Assembly: GCA_021613535.1 (NCBI GenBank)
Contig: CP075496.1
Coordinates: 11,718,001-11,782,000, forward strand
DNA from: Adineta vaga
Taxonomy: Eukaryota > Rotifera
Direction: 5' to 3'
Length of the DNA stretch: 64,000 bases
A program made the position numbers and the translations under genes. Numbering within the stretch: position 1 is the stretch's first letter; each line of letters opens with the position of its first letter. Shown here piece after piece: positions 10,330 through 24,316 of the stretch. The notes under the pieces are model-generated. The model was not told the DNA's origin. It saw nothing but the letters and a program-made list of their open reading frames with translations, and searched no databases.

Positions 10330-12852
10330 TTATTTGACGACATTTGTCGAATTTCTTGGTTGTGAAGAATTTTTATGATTACTTGCCGAAGGTGATAATG
10401 GAATAACACGCGCAGCTTTTCGTAATAAATGCCAGCAAGCAGCTCGTTGTCCACCATTAATAACTTCACACCAATGAATAATTTCACTATGTTGCGCAAT
10501 ATTTGCATTACCAATAGGTGTTGTATTTTCAAAACGTAGAAAACCTAATGGTTCATCTGGAGCCATAAGATCATGATGATAAACACCTATTTCAAGACAT
10601 GAATCATCTAATGATATACCAGGAATATTAAATGAAATTTCTTCATTCCATTTTGGATTTAGTGTATTACGTTTAACACTCGTTCGTTTTCTTTTCACTT
10701 TATCTGTTTGACCTAATTGTAATGTTAAACGAACAACAGGATCTAAAAGAAAAGAAAGTTGACTTTTTTTGAATTCTATACCGAAAGACTTTATCAAACC
10801 TGCTTCAATATGCATTGAAAGTGCTTTGAGATTTCGTGCTTCAATAATTCCAACATTAAGTCGTTCAGCCTGTGCCAAATATGTTAATGAAACGAGTAAT
10901 TCTCCAAGATACTCATCTTCCTTGAAAATAGAAAAACGCAACGGATTGAAGCATGAATGATGTAAAAAGAAATCAAATTTCCTCTAGACATAGTATAAAC
11001 ATAATTTTATGCTTCTTTGATCATTAATTTTCGTTTGATATATGAAAAAGAAAAGAAATGATTTTTGTCTTACCGCTCGTTGTTTATTTATAGTACACCA
11101 AAGATCACAGCCATGAATAGTTTGAGGTGTTAAACGTATTTGAGCTTCACCAATACATTCTGGTCGACTTGAATGTGCATAATTATAAATATAGAAATAA
11201 AGTGTTTTATTCGTTCTAAAGACACTTTCATTTGCAACACCAAATTTAAAATATTCATTCCAAATCGGATTGATTGTTTCAGGTTGTACAGATGTTTGAC
11301 GAAGTTTTTGATCAACAGGTGGACGAAGATGAATTTTCACATAAGGATTAGCAAATTCTTCACGATCGAATGGTAAATATTGAGCTAAATAATCGAATAC
11401 AATGACATGTATATTTGAAAAAACAAGCAAACGAAAAGAATATTTTTACCTTCAATAACATTAACGAGAAGATCATTTCTATGATCATCATATTGGATAC
11501 GAATATGCAATCGATGTAAATCTTCTTCTACTGTTGATAGATCATCATTGATTCGATCAGTAAAATTAGTTGTTGCTGAATTTCCACTTGTACTATTGCA
11601 AGAACTATTTCCAGAACATGCCGTGTCGACAAAGTAAAGATTAGGCATAATTGCACCTAATGCGCCACGTAAACTTTTGTTTTTAATTAGACGAGAAGTT
11701 GATTGAAGAGAAATAGGTGGTGATAGTAGACTTTGCTCTGATGACGGCATTGAAGCTCGTGTTATATTACTTGCTTGTTTGCCTAATATTCCATATTTAG
11801 TTGATGGTGGTGAACGAAAGGAAGAATGTAATTGACGAGTAGGTGAAGTTTGAATTGAGTCAGCTTTTGTAAAATGTCGTTTAAATGATGATGATGATGA
11901 TGTTGATTGCTGTTGTTGTTGTTGTTGTTGTTGTTGTTCTTCGATGGCAACATTTGCTGGTGTCGTATTTGTTGTTAATGGTGGTGTTGTTATTGAATTA
12001 ATCGATGGTGGATCAACTGATGAAATTGATTGTTCAACAACATCTGTTGTTCGTGGAAATAATTCAAATCGAATATTTTTTGCATTGGCTGCATTTGCTT
12101 GTGCTGCAAGTTCAATAATTTGTGGATCAACTACACCAGCAGTTGATAAACGTGGTGCTTTAGAACTTCTTCGACTGGAATAATGTGCTGTAATAGCTTG
12201 AGTGTCCGTATCATCATAAGAATGAGATAAACGACCACTTTCACCTTTTTTATGTAAAAGTACACTATCCGATGCTACCGATGGACGACCAGATTGAATT
12301 GAACTAATTGATAGACGAGATAATTTTTCTGATAGAATTGATAAACGACCCCCGGATGCTACTGATGTTCGAGCTGATTGTGTCGAAGAAACATCTTGTG
12401 TTATAACAGGCGGTTGTGGAATACGATGAACAATCGGTGCATAGATCTAATTTTAGAAAGAACAAACAATTAATCATTAGCATTGTGATTATCAATTTTT
12501 TTTTCTGTTTTTAAATAAAGGAAATGAGAAATTTGTTGAAAAATCTTTTCGAACTAGACGTGCGTGATCAACTAATCTAAGTAGATTCAATCAATAACGG
12601 AAACGAACTGTGTTATGACTTGACAAATGAGAAAACTCGGCTACTCACGAGATGTTGTGGTGGTTTGAAATATGTTTTAGCATCAATATTATTTATTGCT
12701 GCATAATGTCGAACAGATCGACCAAAATATCGATGACTAGATGATGGTACGCAGCATTTACAAAAAATAATTGTGACAACAAGAATTATAATTATAACCG
12801 AGACAGCACCAATTCCAATGCCAATAAATAAATCATAATGCATGGTAAGCAT
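10330..12852 (-). CDS. Synaptotagmin-like protein, probably calcium-independent
   Basis: Four exons (12852-12649, 12446-11450, 11384-11074, 10920-10330) give 700 residues. A short lumenal N-terminus leads into one membrane span (residues about 8-30, IGIGIGAVSVIIIILVV) followed by Cys residues (FCKCC) suitable for palmitoylation. A long Ser/Thr-rich cytosolic linker with a polyglutamine run (CAA codons, 11911-11938) precedes C2A (contains ANPYVKIHLRPP and NPIWNEYF) and C2B (GELLVSLTYLAQAERLNV, then NTLNPKWNE and the terminal W-H-x-L). This is the synaptotagmin order. The Asp residues that bind calcium are mostly missing: the C2A first loop ends ANPY rather than SDPY and its second loop is NYAHSSRPE, and C2B has LLDPVVRL. 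So it may act in vesicle traffic without sensing calcium, like Syt12/14/16 types. Start could be the ATG at 12843. Confidence 0.88.
11911..11938 (-). repeat. CAA/CAG repeat coding polyglutamine in synaptotagmin-like gene
   Basis: On the minus strand, consecutive Gln codons encode a run of about nine Gln in the linker between the membrane span and C2A. It adjoins a second trinucleotide run coding serines. Length variation between alleles would be expected. Confidence 0.85.
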
Positions 12853-15154
12853 ATTAACATGGCGATTCTCCTTTATTAATTTTGAAAAAAAACTAGAAAT
12901 TCGAAAGGAAAAGTCAGCTAATAATCAAAAGTAATCTTTAAAAAGTTAGTTAATGATGTATGACAACGTCGTGCAAGTCTATAAAATCTTGTAATCGTGT
13001 GATGTGGTTGAAAGCGCGCATCTTTTAATGATCTTCCTTGAAACTATCCTCTTATCGATAATGATGTCTATATATCTTTACTATTAATGTTATTGTGAAT
13101 AAAAGAAAATATAAAAGAGGAAAAGGAGACAGACAGAAAGAGAGATAGAGAGAGAGGGACTATTAACAGCATATCATCCGTCATAAAAGTAACAATGAAT
13201 GACGAGTTCCGTATTCATATACGTTTTTTTTCTTCTTCGCAACTGACATTCAGTCATACATAAGAAATCTTACCGTAAGACAAAGAAAAACTACACTATG
13301 TCGATTAACATCCTTGTTAGACGAACAAACGATTACCCGTCATAGTTTTACATATAAAGATCAAGATATTGCTCTTCTTCTTCTTCTTCTTCTAGTTCCA
13401 AACAAACTATCATCGTACGTAAGCTTCTATCTAAATGAGACATGCAAACAAAAAAAATTCTTTGTTTCTTTTTCTTCTAATAATATTAAACTAGTGATGC
13501 GAAAGAACAAGTGAAATCTTTCTCTTCCTTTCTTTCTTTGGATCATCACAATTGTTTATTAGAGAACTATCTGCAAGAAAGTCTCGGCTGTATAGAAAAT
13601 GCTTCAAGGAAAATTTTCTTTTTTAATACTTATATGTTGAAATAATAAAAGGCTCAAAGAAAAAGCTTTTGACAATCTCGTAAGTTACTCTATTCAGTTG
13701 AATGCATTACCAGTTTAGTAATAGAAATAAACTTGTTTTTATCGTTTGTTATTTCTATAAATTCATGCAATGATAAGAATTAGAGAAAGGAGAATTTTTC
13801 TTTTCTTTCGAAGTAATATTAAAAAGAGCTTTACAAAAGACGAAGAAGAAGAAGGAAAATGAGATTTGTAGTCTTTCTGGGCTATATCTATCATTCAATG
13901 TACCGAAAGCGGATAATGTCTACTATTAAAAATGTGAGTAAAAAAACATCACTTTGTTTCATTACTTTTATGATGTCAGAACAAGTTGCATTTCACATTG
14001 AGTTATGAACTATCAAACAAATAAAAAAAACATTGTCATGCGAATTTTATGTATCATAAATGACTAAAATGCATTACGCATGAAATGTTCATTAATACAT
14101 TTGATATACTCAAAGAAAAGGATGGATTTATATATATATACATACATTCAACTAAGATCTAAACGGTAGATTTCATGTCCATTATTAAGAAAATTGACAT
14201 TGAACTATGTTGTGTTTTTATTAGATTAACAAATTAGATATACTGTAAATGTTCTCTGTCTGTCTGTCGATTCACTTCTTTGAATATTGATGTGTATTCA
14301 TGTGAATTTCAAAAGTATAAATAAACGATGAGTAGTATATAATATATATGTATATATCTACTTAAAAGAAAAAAAGATCAAAGAATATATTGTTTCTATT
14401 GAAAGTTTTCATTTTCCAGACAAATTATAAAAAGATCAATGGTTGATTAGAATATTTGCATAAAACACAAAACTTCTTCAACAATGATTAATTCGTTATT
14501 GTTACTTCTTCCAATTTCATTTTTTGAAATTTTAGAAATTTACTTTTTCTGATAATGATGTTTATTTCTTGCGCAATGGTATAGTGCTCATATTACTCTC
14601 TCTCTCTCAAATGATTATATGTCTTCGTTGCACCTTCTTTTATATGTGTCGCCTTCATCTGAACGATACGATATAGGACACAAGCAATGTGTATAAATGA
14701 CAAATCGTTCTGTCATTCTCTCTTTCTCCCATTATACAAATGAACTCACACAGTTATCTTGACTTCATCGCTGTGCTATACTTCACTTAACTCAAATCAT
14801 TTTTTATTCTGCTTACAATGAGTTGTAGGAATATATATGAATTGATGGGACTGACAGAATCGATTGAACAATCGAGCGACCAACAATTATGCACACATAT
14901 ATGTCCTATGGAACAACGAAAAGAAGGAGAACTTATATAAATGTCCTCTCTGTCTCTTTCTCCGTTTTTTCTCTCTCTCCCTCTCTCTCTTCCCCTCTCT
15001 CCTATGTACATGTGGTTACCTAGCATTCGATGGTATACATACACATATATACACATCCGATATCGTCGCACGTTCATATTCATCCATATTTCATTTCTTT
15101 TCAAACTCACAAATCTGTTCATCAACAATTGTTCATCGTTACTACTCGATTTGA
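12853..15154. other. Intergenic between divergent genes
   Basis: Shared upstream region of the synaptotagmin-like gene (minus) and the Ser/Thr-rich membrane protein (plus). It contains CTT and (CT)n tracts (near 13374-13394 and 14955-15001) and TA runs. Overlapping frames on both strands between 14787 and 15266 come from these pyrimidine repeats and are not supported as genes. No RNA gene or element seen. Confidence 0.55.
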
Positions 15155-16443
15155 ATGTATAAAAAATCAATAACTCGTATTGAAAAAGAAAATGAAAGTA
15201 GTCAAACTGAACTAAGCAATCCAGTTTTGCAAGATATAATAGCAACAAATCATGTAGTCTTATCAAAGGTAAAACAAAAACAAAGATAATTCGATTACTT
15301 ATTGTAAATTCTATGATTTTGTTTTTCTTTTTGTAGAAATCACATGAAGAACGATTATCACGCGCATGTAAAGCAGTTATAATTATGATTATTCTTGGAC
15401 TTATTTCAATTGGTGTTATTATATTAACAGTAGTTCTAGCACGTAAGTTTTTGTTCTTCTAATGATTATCTAATCGAATAGTCAGTTAATATCAATGGAG
15501 ACTTTTTTTGCTCATACTTGAACTGAAGATTTATATTTATATAGTCAGAATCATAAAATAAGATTTCATAATCAAGAATCGTAGGAGAAAATGATTGACA
15601 GTTGAAAACGTTTTGTTTTAGAAAAGAAATATCAACTTTTAATCATATTTATTTTAGATTCTCGTAATAGTCTTATGGCTATTGTTTCACGATCTCTTGA
15701 AACAAATTTTTCTCAAATATCAAATAATACTCGATTACTTTTTCTACCTAAAGAAAGTCAGTATATAATTAGATATTTTTGTTTCTCTTATTCATTTTAT
15801 TTTTGATTATCTTTATTGATACAGATCTCACAACAATAAGTAATGAACAACGAGAAAATGAAAATTGGCGAAAGACTACCGTCAGTTTGACAAGTTATAA
15901 TTTACCTATGTTAACAACTGCAAATGTTCATATATCATCATCGTCATCGATAATGAGAACGGAACAACAAAATGAATATACATCTCATCCTACCTCAACG
16001 ATAAAATCTTCTATATCAACGAATAAGATCACGAATGAACAAACAGTAACAAAATATATTCGACAAACAACTGATACATCTAAAGTTGATCTTTCTACGA
16101 TTATTCAATCAACAGAAGAATTAATAACAACAATGAAAAGTCAAGAACATCTTTCGTCAACTTCCAATAATCTAGATACAAGTATTATTGATAGCACTTC
16201 AACATTAGGTAATCACACATTTACATTTCCTATCTTTTCATTTAATTTTTCTTTAATATAGTTTCGAATACAATAACGTCATCAACGCCTGAAGAAACGT
16301 CATTTATTGCTTTTATAAGTCGTCATTTTAATATTGAATCATCAACAATGACTATGAACCAACAAACTCAAACAACTGGATTGATGGATAAACTTCGAGC
16401 GAATATAGAAGATGATGTTATACATGACCTTCTATTTTCCTAA
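15155..16443 (+). CDS. Single-pass membrane protein with Ser/Thr-rich ectodomain
   Basis: Five exons (15155-15268, 15337-15442, 15658-15756, 15825-16208, 16262-16443) give 294 residues. A charged N-terminal segment of about 50 residues is followed by one hydrophobic span (AVIIMIILGLISIGVIILTVV, about residues 52-72, given here in part), with no signal peptide, so a type II orientation is likely. The rest is rich in Ser, Thr, Asn and Ile with several N-glycosylation sequons and many S/T clusters, as in mucin-like stalks. It ends with a short amphipathic acidic tail. I do not recognise a family. All introns keep phase, including one with a GTCAGT donor. No close neighbour suggests its role. Confidence 0.75.
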
Positions 16444-18929
16444 CAAATCTTTCATTAGCGAGTGCAGTGCACAAATCTTCTTCTTCTTTTTCGTTTTTTT
16501 TTCGAATTTAAATAGCCAATGATGATCAAAAGTAGAATCAAATATGTATTACAAATGTGTCATTTCTTTAAATTAAAGTTAAGAAGAATTCCGAGAAAAA
16601 GAAAATGTTAATCAAAATAATTTCCAGTCTTTGTCTTTTTCCTAACCACATTAAAAAGAAATGTAATATTTCAAATTGAAATGTTCTGTAAAAAAAAGAT
16701 TGACGGTAGGATATAATTCATAATGAAATGTTAAATCGGGTAGAAAGAATAAAAAAAGTTCTTGTAAATATTCAAGGATATTGACTAAAGATTATTGACC
16801 GTGAAATAATAATTTAGTGCATGTTTTTCTTAGTATCTTCTTACTATAATACAATGATAAGATAAAGATATATTGAATTTCTCTATTTTGATCTAAATCT
16901 TGATCAAAAGAATTCGATCGATTGTACAGGAGATAATAACTGTTCTTTCAAATTGAACGTCTTTATAATTATTCTTTACGTTAAAATAATAAATAATTTT
17001 AACAAAAAGAAAACAGTGAATACTTCTATCAAGTATAATGTCGTTTCTTTTTTCGTCACCTTGAATAAAGTTGAAATTCGAGTGATATTTGTATTTCTCC
17101 TTTTTCTTTTTCATTAACAGAAGTTTTACTGACATTTTTTTTCATATTTTTTCTACTCAGCATAATTACATTTTATTTCTTTTTTTTTCTTCATTTGAAG
17201 TACTTAGCAAAGAAATTTGCATGAAATAATAATGTCGAAGGCAATCGTTATTAAACATTAAAGAAATAAACGATCATAAAAATATATCCAATTGAAAGCA
17301 TTTATTTTATCGACTAAACAAGGTCATCAATTCGTGAGTTTACTTGACGATTTCAAGCTTATTATATTATACAGGATTTGTTCAATAAAGAAATTTGATA
17401 TAGAGAAATAGTTCATGAAAGTCGAGAGGAATAAAACCGTTTCTATAGTCTTAAGCATTTTTCTTTTTCAAAGAAGATAATGACCATGACCTTGTTATAT
17501 ATATGATTACGCCACCATCTATTTCCAGTTCTGAGTTATATAATCATTTTCTCTCCTATTGGACCCGTTTCATGTTCAGTTGATTTGTGATAGAATGAAA
17601 GAAATAAGATAGATTGTTTCTATCGTCATGTTTAACATTTACATATATATATATGTGCTGAATTTCTTCGTCTAGTTTCTTGCTCTTTCTTTTCCTTTCG
17701 TTTACATTATTCCCCCAGAATATATTCTAGATAAAGAAGTATTGTGAAGAAAGTAAAAAGAAAAAATTGACAAAATAGGCAGAGAATTTGTGCTTTGTGA
17801 TGTTTTAGAAACGTCTACTGCATGTAATCGTTCATCATTTGGTTATATGTTTATCGTTGTCGTCACATAGAATTTGTCTGAATATTATTAATTCCGTTGT
17901 CAGTGTGTGTGTATGTGTGAGTATGAAAAAAACCTTGACTTACAGGCACCCTTTGTATTTTATGATCTAATTGCCAGAAATAAAAAGTGTTTGTCGACAG
18001 TGAACACGCACATTTTATTTATTTAGTTTTTGTAATAAAGGAAAGATGTGATTGTATATAGAGGAGAATTTGAGAATAAAATAGTGATTAGAATAATAAT
18101 TACTTGATCAATAGATTTGATTTCATAATCTTTTGCTTTTTAAAAGATATATTTTCTATTCGTAATGACTGTATTATATTCATTAGATAGTATCGTTAGT
18201 CAACAATGATTTTTATTTGATTCCAAACATTATCACCACATGTCACTTCATTGTTCTGATAAAGAGAAAATGACGGTGTTAGAATGTAATATAAAACTAC
18301 CATCTGTGGTGGTTCTTCTTTTTCTTCTTCTTTTCTTTCTTTGAATAATTTTTTTTTCTACTTTTACAATATTCATATCATTGTGGTTTTGTCACAAAAA
18401 TATAACAGAGAACAGAATACTATGCAAATGATCTTTGCCCCTTATACCTCAATAAAATTTTAATATTATCTGATACATGAAACTACTTATCTATTTACTT
18501 TTTCATTTTCATTTTGCACGTAATAAGATCCATACACTTGATTGCGCAAGAATAGAACAACGATGAATGAAGGTTAAACTATTACTTCCCTTCTTGTCCT
18601 TCAGTTATGCATTGTCTCATCCTTTCCACTGATTACACTGGATACGGATCAATAAATTGTCTAAATACTGTTCATGTATTGAACGTATTTTATTCTCTTC
18701 TCTTTCCTATTTCTTAGAAACAAAGATTTTATATACATATATTGCAGGTAATTCGATAGGTTTATGATTTTTTTCTCTTTTCTTTCGAATACGAAAGGAT
18801 ACAGAGTAAAATTTTGAATGAAATGAAATAATCTCATTCTATCTTTGATTTTTTTTCTCCTAGGTTTGAGTACATATTTTAGACAAATATATTTATCCAA
18901 TTGAACTATTCTTCGATTGTATTTAAAAC
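16444..18929. other. Intergenic, no gene recognised
   Basis: About 2.5 kb of AT-rich sequence with short poly-T and TA runs. Open frames at 16893-17135 and 18661-18900 are Lys/Ile/Tyr-rich, typical of chance frames in this base composition. The right end must include the transporter promoter; no clear splice acceptor precedes its ATG. Confidence 0.55.
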
Positions 18930-21310
18930 ATGGCGGCCAAACAAATCTTGAAAAAGAAACATTTAGAAGAAGAAGAAGAATTAGCTAAATTAAAGAAACT
19001 CGATGATCAAACAGAATATGAGTACGTCACGATACCACCTGATGGAGGCTTTGGTTGGGTCGTAGCATTTGCAGCTATGGTATTAAATTTGATTTCGATT
19101 ATATATATTAATGATTTATTCATTTTCTATTCAGTTATGTAATCTTGTGTGTGATGGTACTTTATTCGCTTTTGGTACAATGAAAATTCATCTACAAACT
19201 CATTTTAAATGTTCGGATATGTTGATTTTAATGGTTGGCTCAGTTCCATGCGGTGTTTATTTATTAGTCGGTTAGTATGATTAAGAATGAATCAAAAATG
19301 AATACGGATATTTAACCTCTTGAAAATTTTAGGTCCAATCGTCTCAGGTCTATCTAACAGATATGGTTGTCGACCGATAATTATTATTGGAAGTATTGGT
19401 GCAGCAACTTGTATGGTTTTATCGACTCTATCGCCAAATGTTTGGGTAATGATGATAGTCTACGGTGTTTTTGGTGGTATTTTTTTCGGCATGGTTTATC
19501 TTCCGTATGTACAATAGTGTTCGATAAATAAAACACAAATAACTATCAATTCATATTTAGATCTGTTGTTATGGTCTCATTTTATTTTGATAAAAAACGA
19601 TCAATTGCCAATGGTAGAACTATCTTTCGTTGTAATGTTTTCTTTCATTACATATTCTTTTGTCCTAGGTTTGGTAACTGCTGGTACAGGTATTGGTGCA
19701 CTGTCGTTTGGTCCATTAGCAGATTTTCTTATGACAAAATTTGGTTGGAAACCTGGCATGCTCATATTTGCTGGTATCATGTTGACATGTATTTTATTTG
19801 GAGCAATCATGCGTCCATTAAAACCACAAAAAGTACCTGTCAAACGAGATATTGAATTACAGTAAATATTGAAATACGTTTTTGCGTAAAACCGAATTTA
19901 TGTGTTTGAATATTTATAGATCACCTGTTAAAACTTTAAAATACAAAAATGAACATTCATCAAACACTCCTGCCACTCTCAAAAATGCAGATGAAACACA
20001 TGAAGTAAAGTTTGAAAACTTTTCTAATTTAAATACACATGTTCTTCTTCTTTCACTAGGTACTGTTACCTAAAGCTGATGAATCAGCACGTATCAGTAA
20101 TCCAGCTACAGTACCTAGTAGTGATACTATATCAAATGAAATTCCTGCTGTTACAACAATTGATAACTCATCAAGTCCATTGAATCAATCTTCGCGTAAT
20201 CGTACAATATCATCATCAAGTCAAGCATCTGCTGGTAGTGGTGACCAACGTCGAGTTGGTGTTGCTAATCCTGAAGATGCTTCTCGACCACTCTATAAAA
20301 AAGATGCATTTGTTTCTGGTTCAGTCCAACAACTTCATCATTCATCTCGAACATCGTTAAATAAAATTAATCCATATGTATCATCGGTAACAAATATTCC
20401 AGCAGCAATAACTGAAGAAAAAAAGAAAGATTCAGCTGTGAAAGCATTTATTGATATTCTTGGAGCAATGACAGATTTTTCAATCCTAAAAAATAAACAA
20501 ATGCTATTGATTTGCATTGGAAATATTTTCTCAATGCTTGGTTATTATCTACCAATTATGTGCTTAGTTTCATTTGCTATTGAAGATCTTAAAGTTGAAC
20601 AAGCACGTGCTTCACTTTTACTAACAATTTTCGGTATTTAAAACAAAGAAAAAGAACCTAATCATTATATTGAATTATTATGTGTTGATTTTTAGGTTTT
20701 TTTAATACAATTGGTCGATTTGCTGGTGGACCTATTGCTATGATACCACATTTAAACGCATTACGTGTTCATAATGCATTATTATTTACAGCTGGTATTT
20801 TAACTGTTTTAGCAGCATATGCATATAATTTTACAACTTGTGCAATCTATGCTGGTCTATGTGGATTTGCTATTGGTAATAAATATTGATTGGATTTAGT
20901 TGAATCTTTTGAATAAATGAATGTTCATTTTTTTCTAGCACCTCATATGTCTTTATTACCAAGTGTAATTTATGATTGTGTTGGTCTTGATCGTTATACA
21001 ACTGCTTTTGGTATACTGTTTCTATTTCGTGGTGTCACATCAATCATTGGTCCACCTGCTGCCGGTTTGTTTTCAGAAAAAAATTTCTTTCGTGATTTTG
21101 TTTTTCTTCTTCTTTGTTTCAATAGGTTTTCTTAAAGATCATACAAAAAAATATGATATGGCTTTTGCGATCGGAGGGGCAATGATAATTATTGCTGCAT
21201 TTTTCCATTTCTGCATTGTATGCTTTCCATCTGATCGGCAAGCTGAAAAAGAAAAAGAAGAAAGAGAAGAAGAAGAAGAAATACAACGAAAAAATAAACT
21301 TGATGTTTAG
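18930..21310 (+). CDS. Monocarboxylate transporter-like protein (SLC16/MCT family)
   Basis: Ten exons (18930-19079, 19135-19270, 19333-19504, 19561-19613, 19669-19861, 19920-20004, 20060-20633, 20696-20875, 20939-21064, 21126-21310) give 617 residues, within the MCT range. The SLC16 signature is present just before TM1 as PDGGFGWVVAFAAM, and the second signature as YFDKKRSIANGLVTAG. Six spans are followed by a long Ser-rich cytosolic loop (exons 6-7), then six more spans and a Lys/Glu-rich C-terminus. In TM8 the proton-coupled MCT aspartate is Asn (FFNTIGRFAGG), as in the less characterised MCT9/12/14-like members, so proton-lactate transport should not be assumed. Plasma-membrane location is expected from the family. 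It converges on a GPCR gene 298 bp downstream. Confidence 0.92.
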
Positions 21311-21608
21311 ATAATTTTTCTTTTGCCTTATTCGATTTTTTTTCTCTCGATTTATTTTTTAGTCTGTCTTTCAAATTTATCTTTTGCTTTTTTTCACCTG
21401 AGAATGATTCTGCTTTTCCCGTTTATTTATCAATTAATTTTAGTTTATTTCCTTCTTTTTTTTTTAAACTGTGATATTGGTCATTTTCTTTTAGTTTGTA
21501 AAATCCATTTGCAGATATCAGGTTATCAATAAAGTAACAGAGAAAACAACAAATGATTGAACTTTTTTCATCGAAATTTTTCAAAAGAAAAGATAAATAC
21601 ATATATAA

Positions 21609-23545
21609 TCACATAGATTCAATATTGAATGTTGTTTTTTTTATATTAGCTGAGACAGACGATGTTATATCACCGTTATTCGTTTGTTTTTTGGATCTTT
21701 TTCGATTGGATTTCGTTATCATTGGAACTTCGATGGATGCCGAATCAATTGTTTGCAATGATATTGTTCTTGTCGTATTCGTCAACTGTTTCGATATCGA
21801 AGGACGATTAAGACAACATTGTGTAAATAATTTGACAAATTCTCGACGAAAATCTTGTCCACTTAATGTATATAAGATGAAATTCATCGCATGTTTTGTA
21901 TACCACAAAGCTTCACAAACATCAATGAGCCATTGAGCATTCGGCGGTTCACTAAGTCCTTTTGCACTATTAAGACTATCGGACTTTTTCTCATTGGATT
22001 TTTTAATTGAATAAATAATTTTATTTACACATATAAATATAACTGATGGACAAGTTAAACCAATAAATGCTAGAGTAACTGATAAAAGCATAATTGTTAA
22101 ACGTTGATGACGACGATGAGAATGTTTACGATGTTGACGTATTCGACGATTTGTTCGCATTGTATACACAATAATACCAATATTTGTAAAACAAAGAAGA
22201 AAAAATGGAATGACAGCAACAAGTAAAATATCAAAGATAGGAATATAAGTCCCAAAGAATCGTTCGAAACCATCACGTGGAATACATACAAAAATGAAAT
22301 CGAGTTTTCGTTGAACAGTATGAGGAAATGTGGAATTTTCTGATAAATTATTATCAAGATTTTGTGATTCATTTAATAGCTGGTATTGTTGATCAGCTGA
22401 ACGAAATTGATGGCTCGGTAGTTTAAGACCTAATTAATTAAAAAGAAAAAAAAAGAAATATATGGCATACATAAATATTCAGATTTTAATCTTAAATAAA
22501 TGATTAGATCACATGAGATTTGACTGAAGAATAGAATGAGTATGGAACGTTTCAGATTGGATTGACAATATTATCAGGCACATAGAGGATTTATTTGAAG
22601 CAAAAAAAAAGAAAGTGACAGCGAGTTTAAGATATTTTTGCCTTTGTTAATCATGCGAAAATGTCACTTTCATGATTTCTTTTTTCTATTTCGTTCTATT
22701 TCATAAAAATGATTTCCTTAAAAACTAACTAATAATTCAATGAAATTCTCATGCTTCAATCATTGTACGTACCATAAATCCGTCAAATATAAAAACAATG
22801 GTTTCAAGTACATAGAAATACATTTCCCCCGAACGGAAATAGTTTCTTTTCATTTTACTTTTTCAATCAAGCGAAAATATACCGATAATTTTTGAAAGTA
22901 ATTGATTAACTCGTCAATATTTTATCGTCAGTACAAATATATAAGGCTACATTTATGTTAATGAGTAAACATTCATCAGTAAAATTAGTTTGATGCTTTT
23001 TTTTTCTTGGTCTCGTAAATATGAAAGAAGAACTTACCAAGTATATAGAAATAATAAAGATTACATAAAACAACAATAGCAATAAGTATACTTGTTGAAC
23101 ATAAAACTCGATTAGCAGCAGAACTTTGTCGTCGATAACGACTTGTTACTATTAAATATCGATCGAAACTCACGATAACCAATATCCATGATGCCATATG
23201 AGCAAGTGCCGAAGAAGAAAATGTTAAAATACGACAAATCCATTGTGAAATATTATAGATTGATTTAGCACGAAATAATTTAGTAATATGTTTACTTGAA
23301 CGCATGAAAATAAAGAGAATATCAATAACAGCAAGTATAGCTAAATATTGACATGTTGAATTTTTGAAAAACTTTTTACTTAACAATACACGTAAACATA
23401 AAGCATTACCAATTGTTCCCCAAATAAGTAAACATGGATAGAAAACTCGAACAAGAAAATAACGTAGATCAGCTATCGATAATATCTCATCGTTTTGATA
23501 AGTTTCATCATTAATAACTGTGAAATTTTCTATCATCAAATCCAT
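21609..23545 (-). CDS. Rhodopsin-like (class A) GPCR
   Basis: Two exons (23545-23038 and 22429-21609) give 442 residues with seven hydrophobic segments. TM1 starts near residue 33 with GTIGNALCL; TM3 ends SFDRYLIV, a good DRY motif; the 608-bp intron falls after TM4. The second extracellular loop is long and Asn/Ser-rich with sequons. TM7 reads MNFILYTLSG, so the NPxxY proline is Phe, and the tail begins with basic and Cys residues (CCLNRPS) suited to palmitoylation. This is a peptide-receptor-like class A layout; the ligand is not identifiable. The intron, long for this genome, carries no gene that I can see. Confidence 0.88.
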
Positions 23546-24279
23546 GATTATCTAATCATATTTAGTCATAGAAAATTTTCAATAAATCTAAAATTCAATA
23601 GATTTTCTAATAAGACTATATATATATATTCATATTAGATGAACATGAACTTTTGCTTTTTAGTCTTTTTCATATGTAAATTAAGAAATAAATCTACTTA
23701 CATTATTGAACATATAGAAATCATAGCAATACGAATGTCATGTCTTCTGACCTTTGCAGAATCACGTTCTCATACAAACAAAATCATTCGTTAATATAAT
23801 TTACGAAACGAAATCGGATGCATAGCATTCATATTGGAAAATCCAAGAATGCAATCAACGATCGAACAGACAGACTGTTAAAACAGTTTTCAAGCAGAAA
23901 GGAAGAACTTTGATTATGATAAATATATCTAAAAAAAGAAGAAAAAAATGTTCCTCTCTAACACTACGCCTTCATTTTAATACAATAATACTGAAAGTGT
24001 ATTTGAAAAAAGAAAAGTAGAAAGAAAAGAATAGTTAATATTGAAAAATAAAAGCGACGAAGAAGAAATACTTTTTTCTTGTGTTAAATAATAAACCATA
24101 CATTAATAATTCTCGTTTTCAGTTTTTCTTTTATATGCGATACGACACAGAAGAATTCTCAAAAAGAAGATTAGGTTATGTAGTAATCGTACGATTAAGA
24201 CTAATGTAAGTAACATGGAAAAGATATGGTGATTAACATGAATTTAATGTTTATTGATTACAAGTATTTAATCATTTTT

Positions 24280-24316
<37 letters not shown>

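Noticed and set aside
14787-15266. Overlapping frames on both strands (159, 96 and 73 residues)
   Set aside because: They are translations of CT/GA tracts and overlap the true start of the gene at 15155; no splice-supported continuation or domain.
18661-18900. Minus-strand frame just upstream of the transporter
   Set aside because: Lys/Arg/Tyr-rich chance frame that would overlap the transporter promoter; no support.
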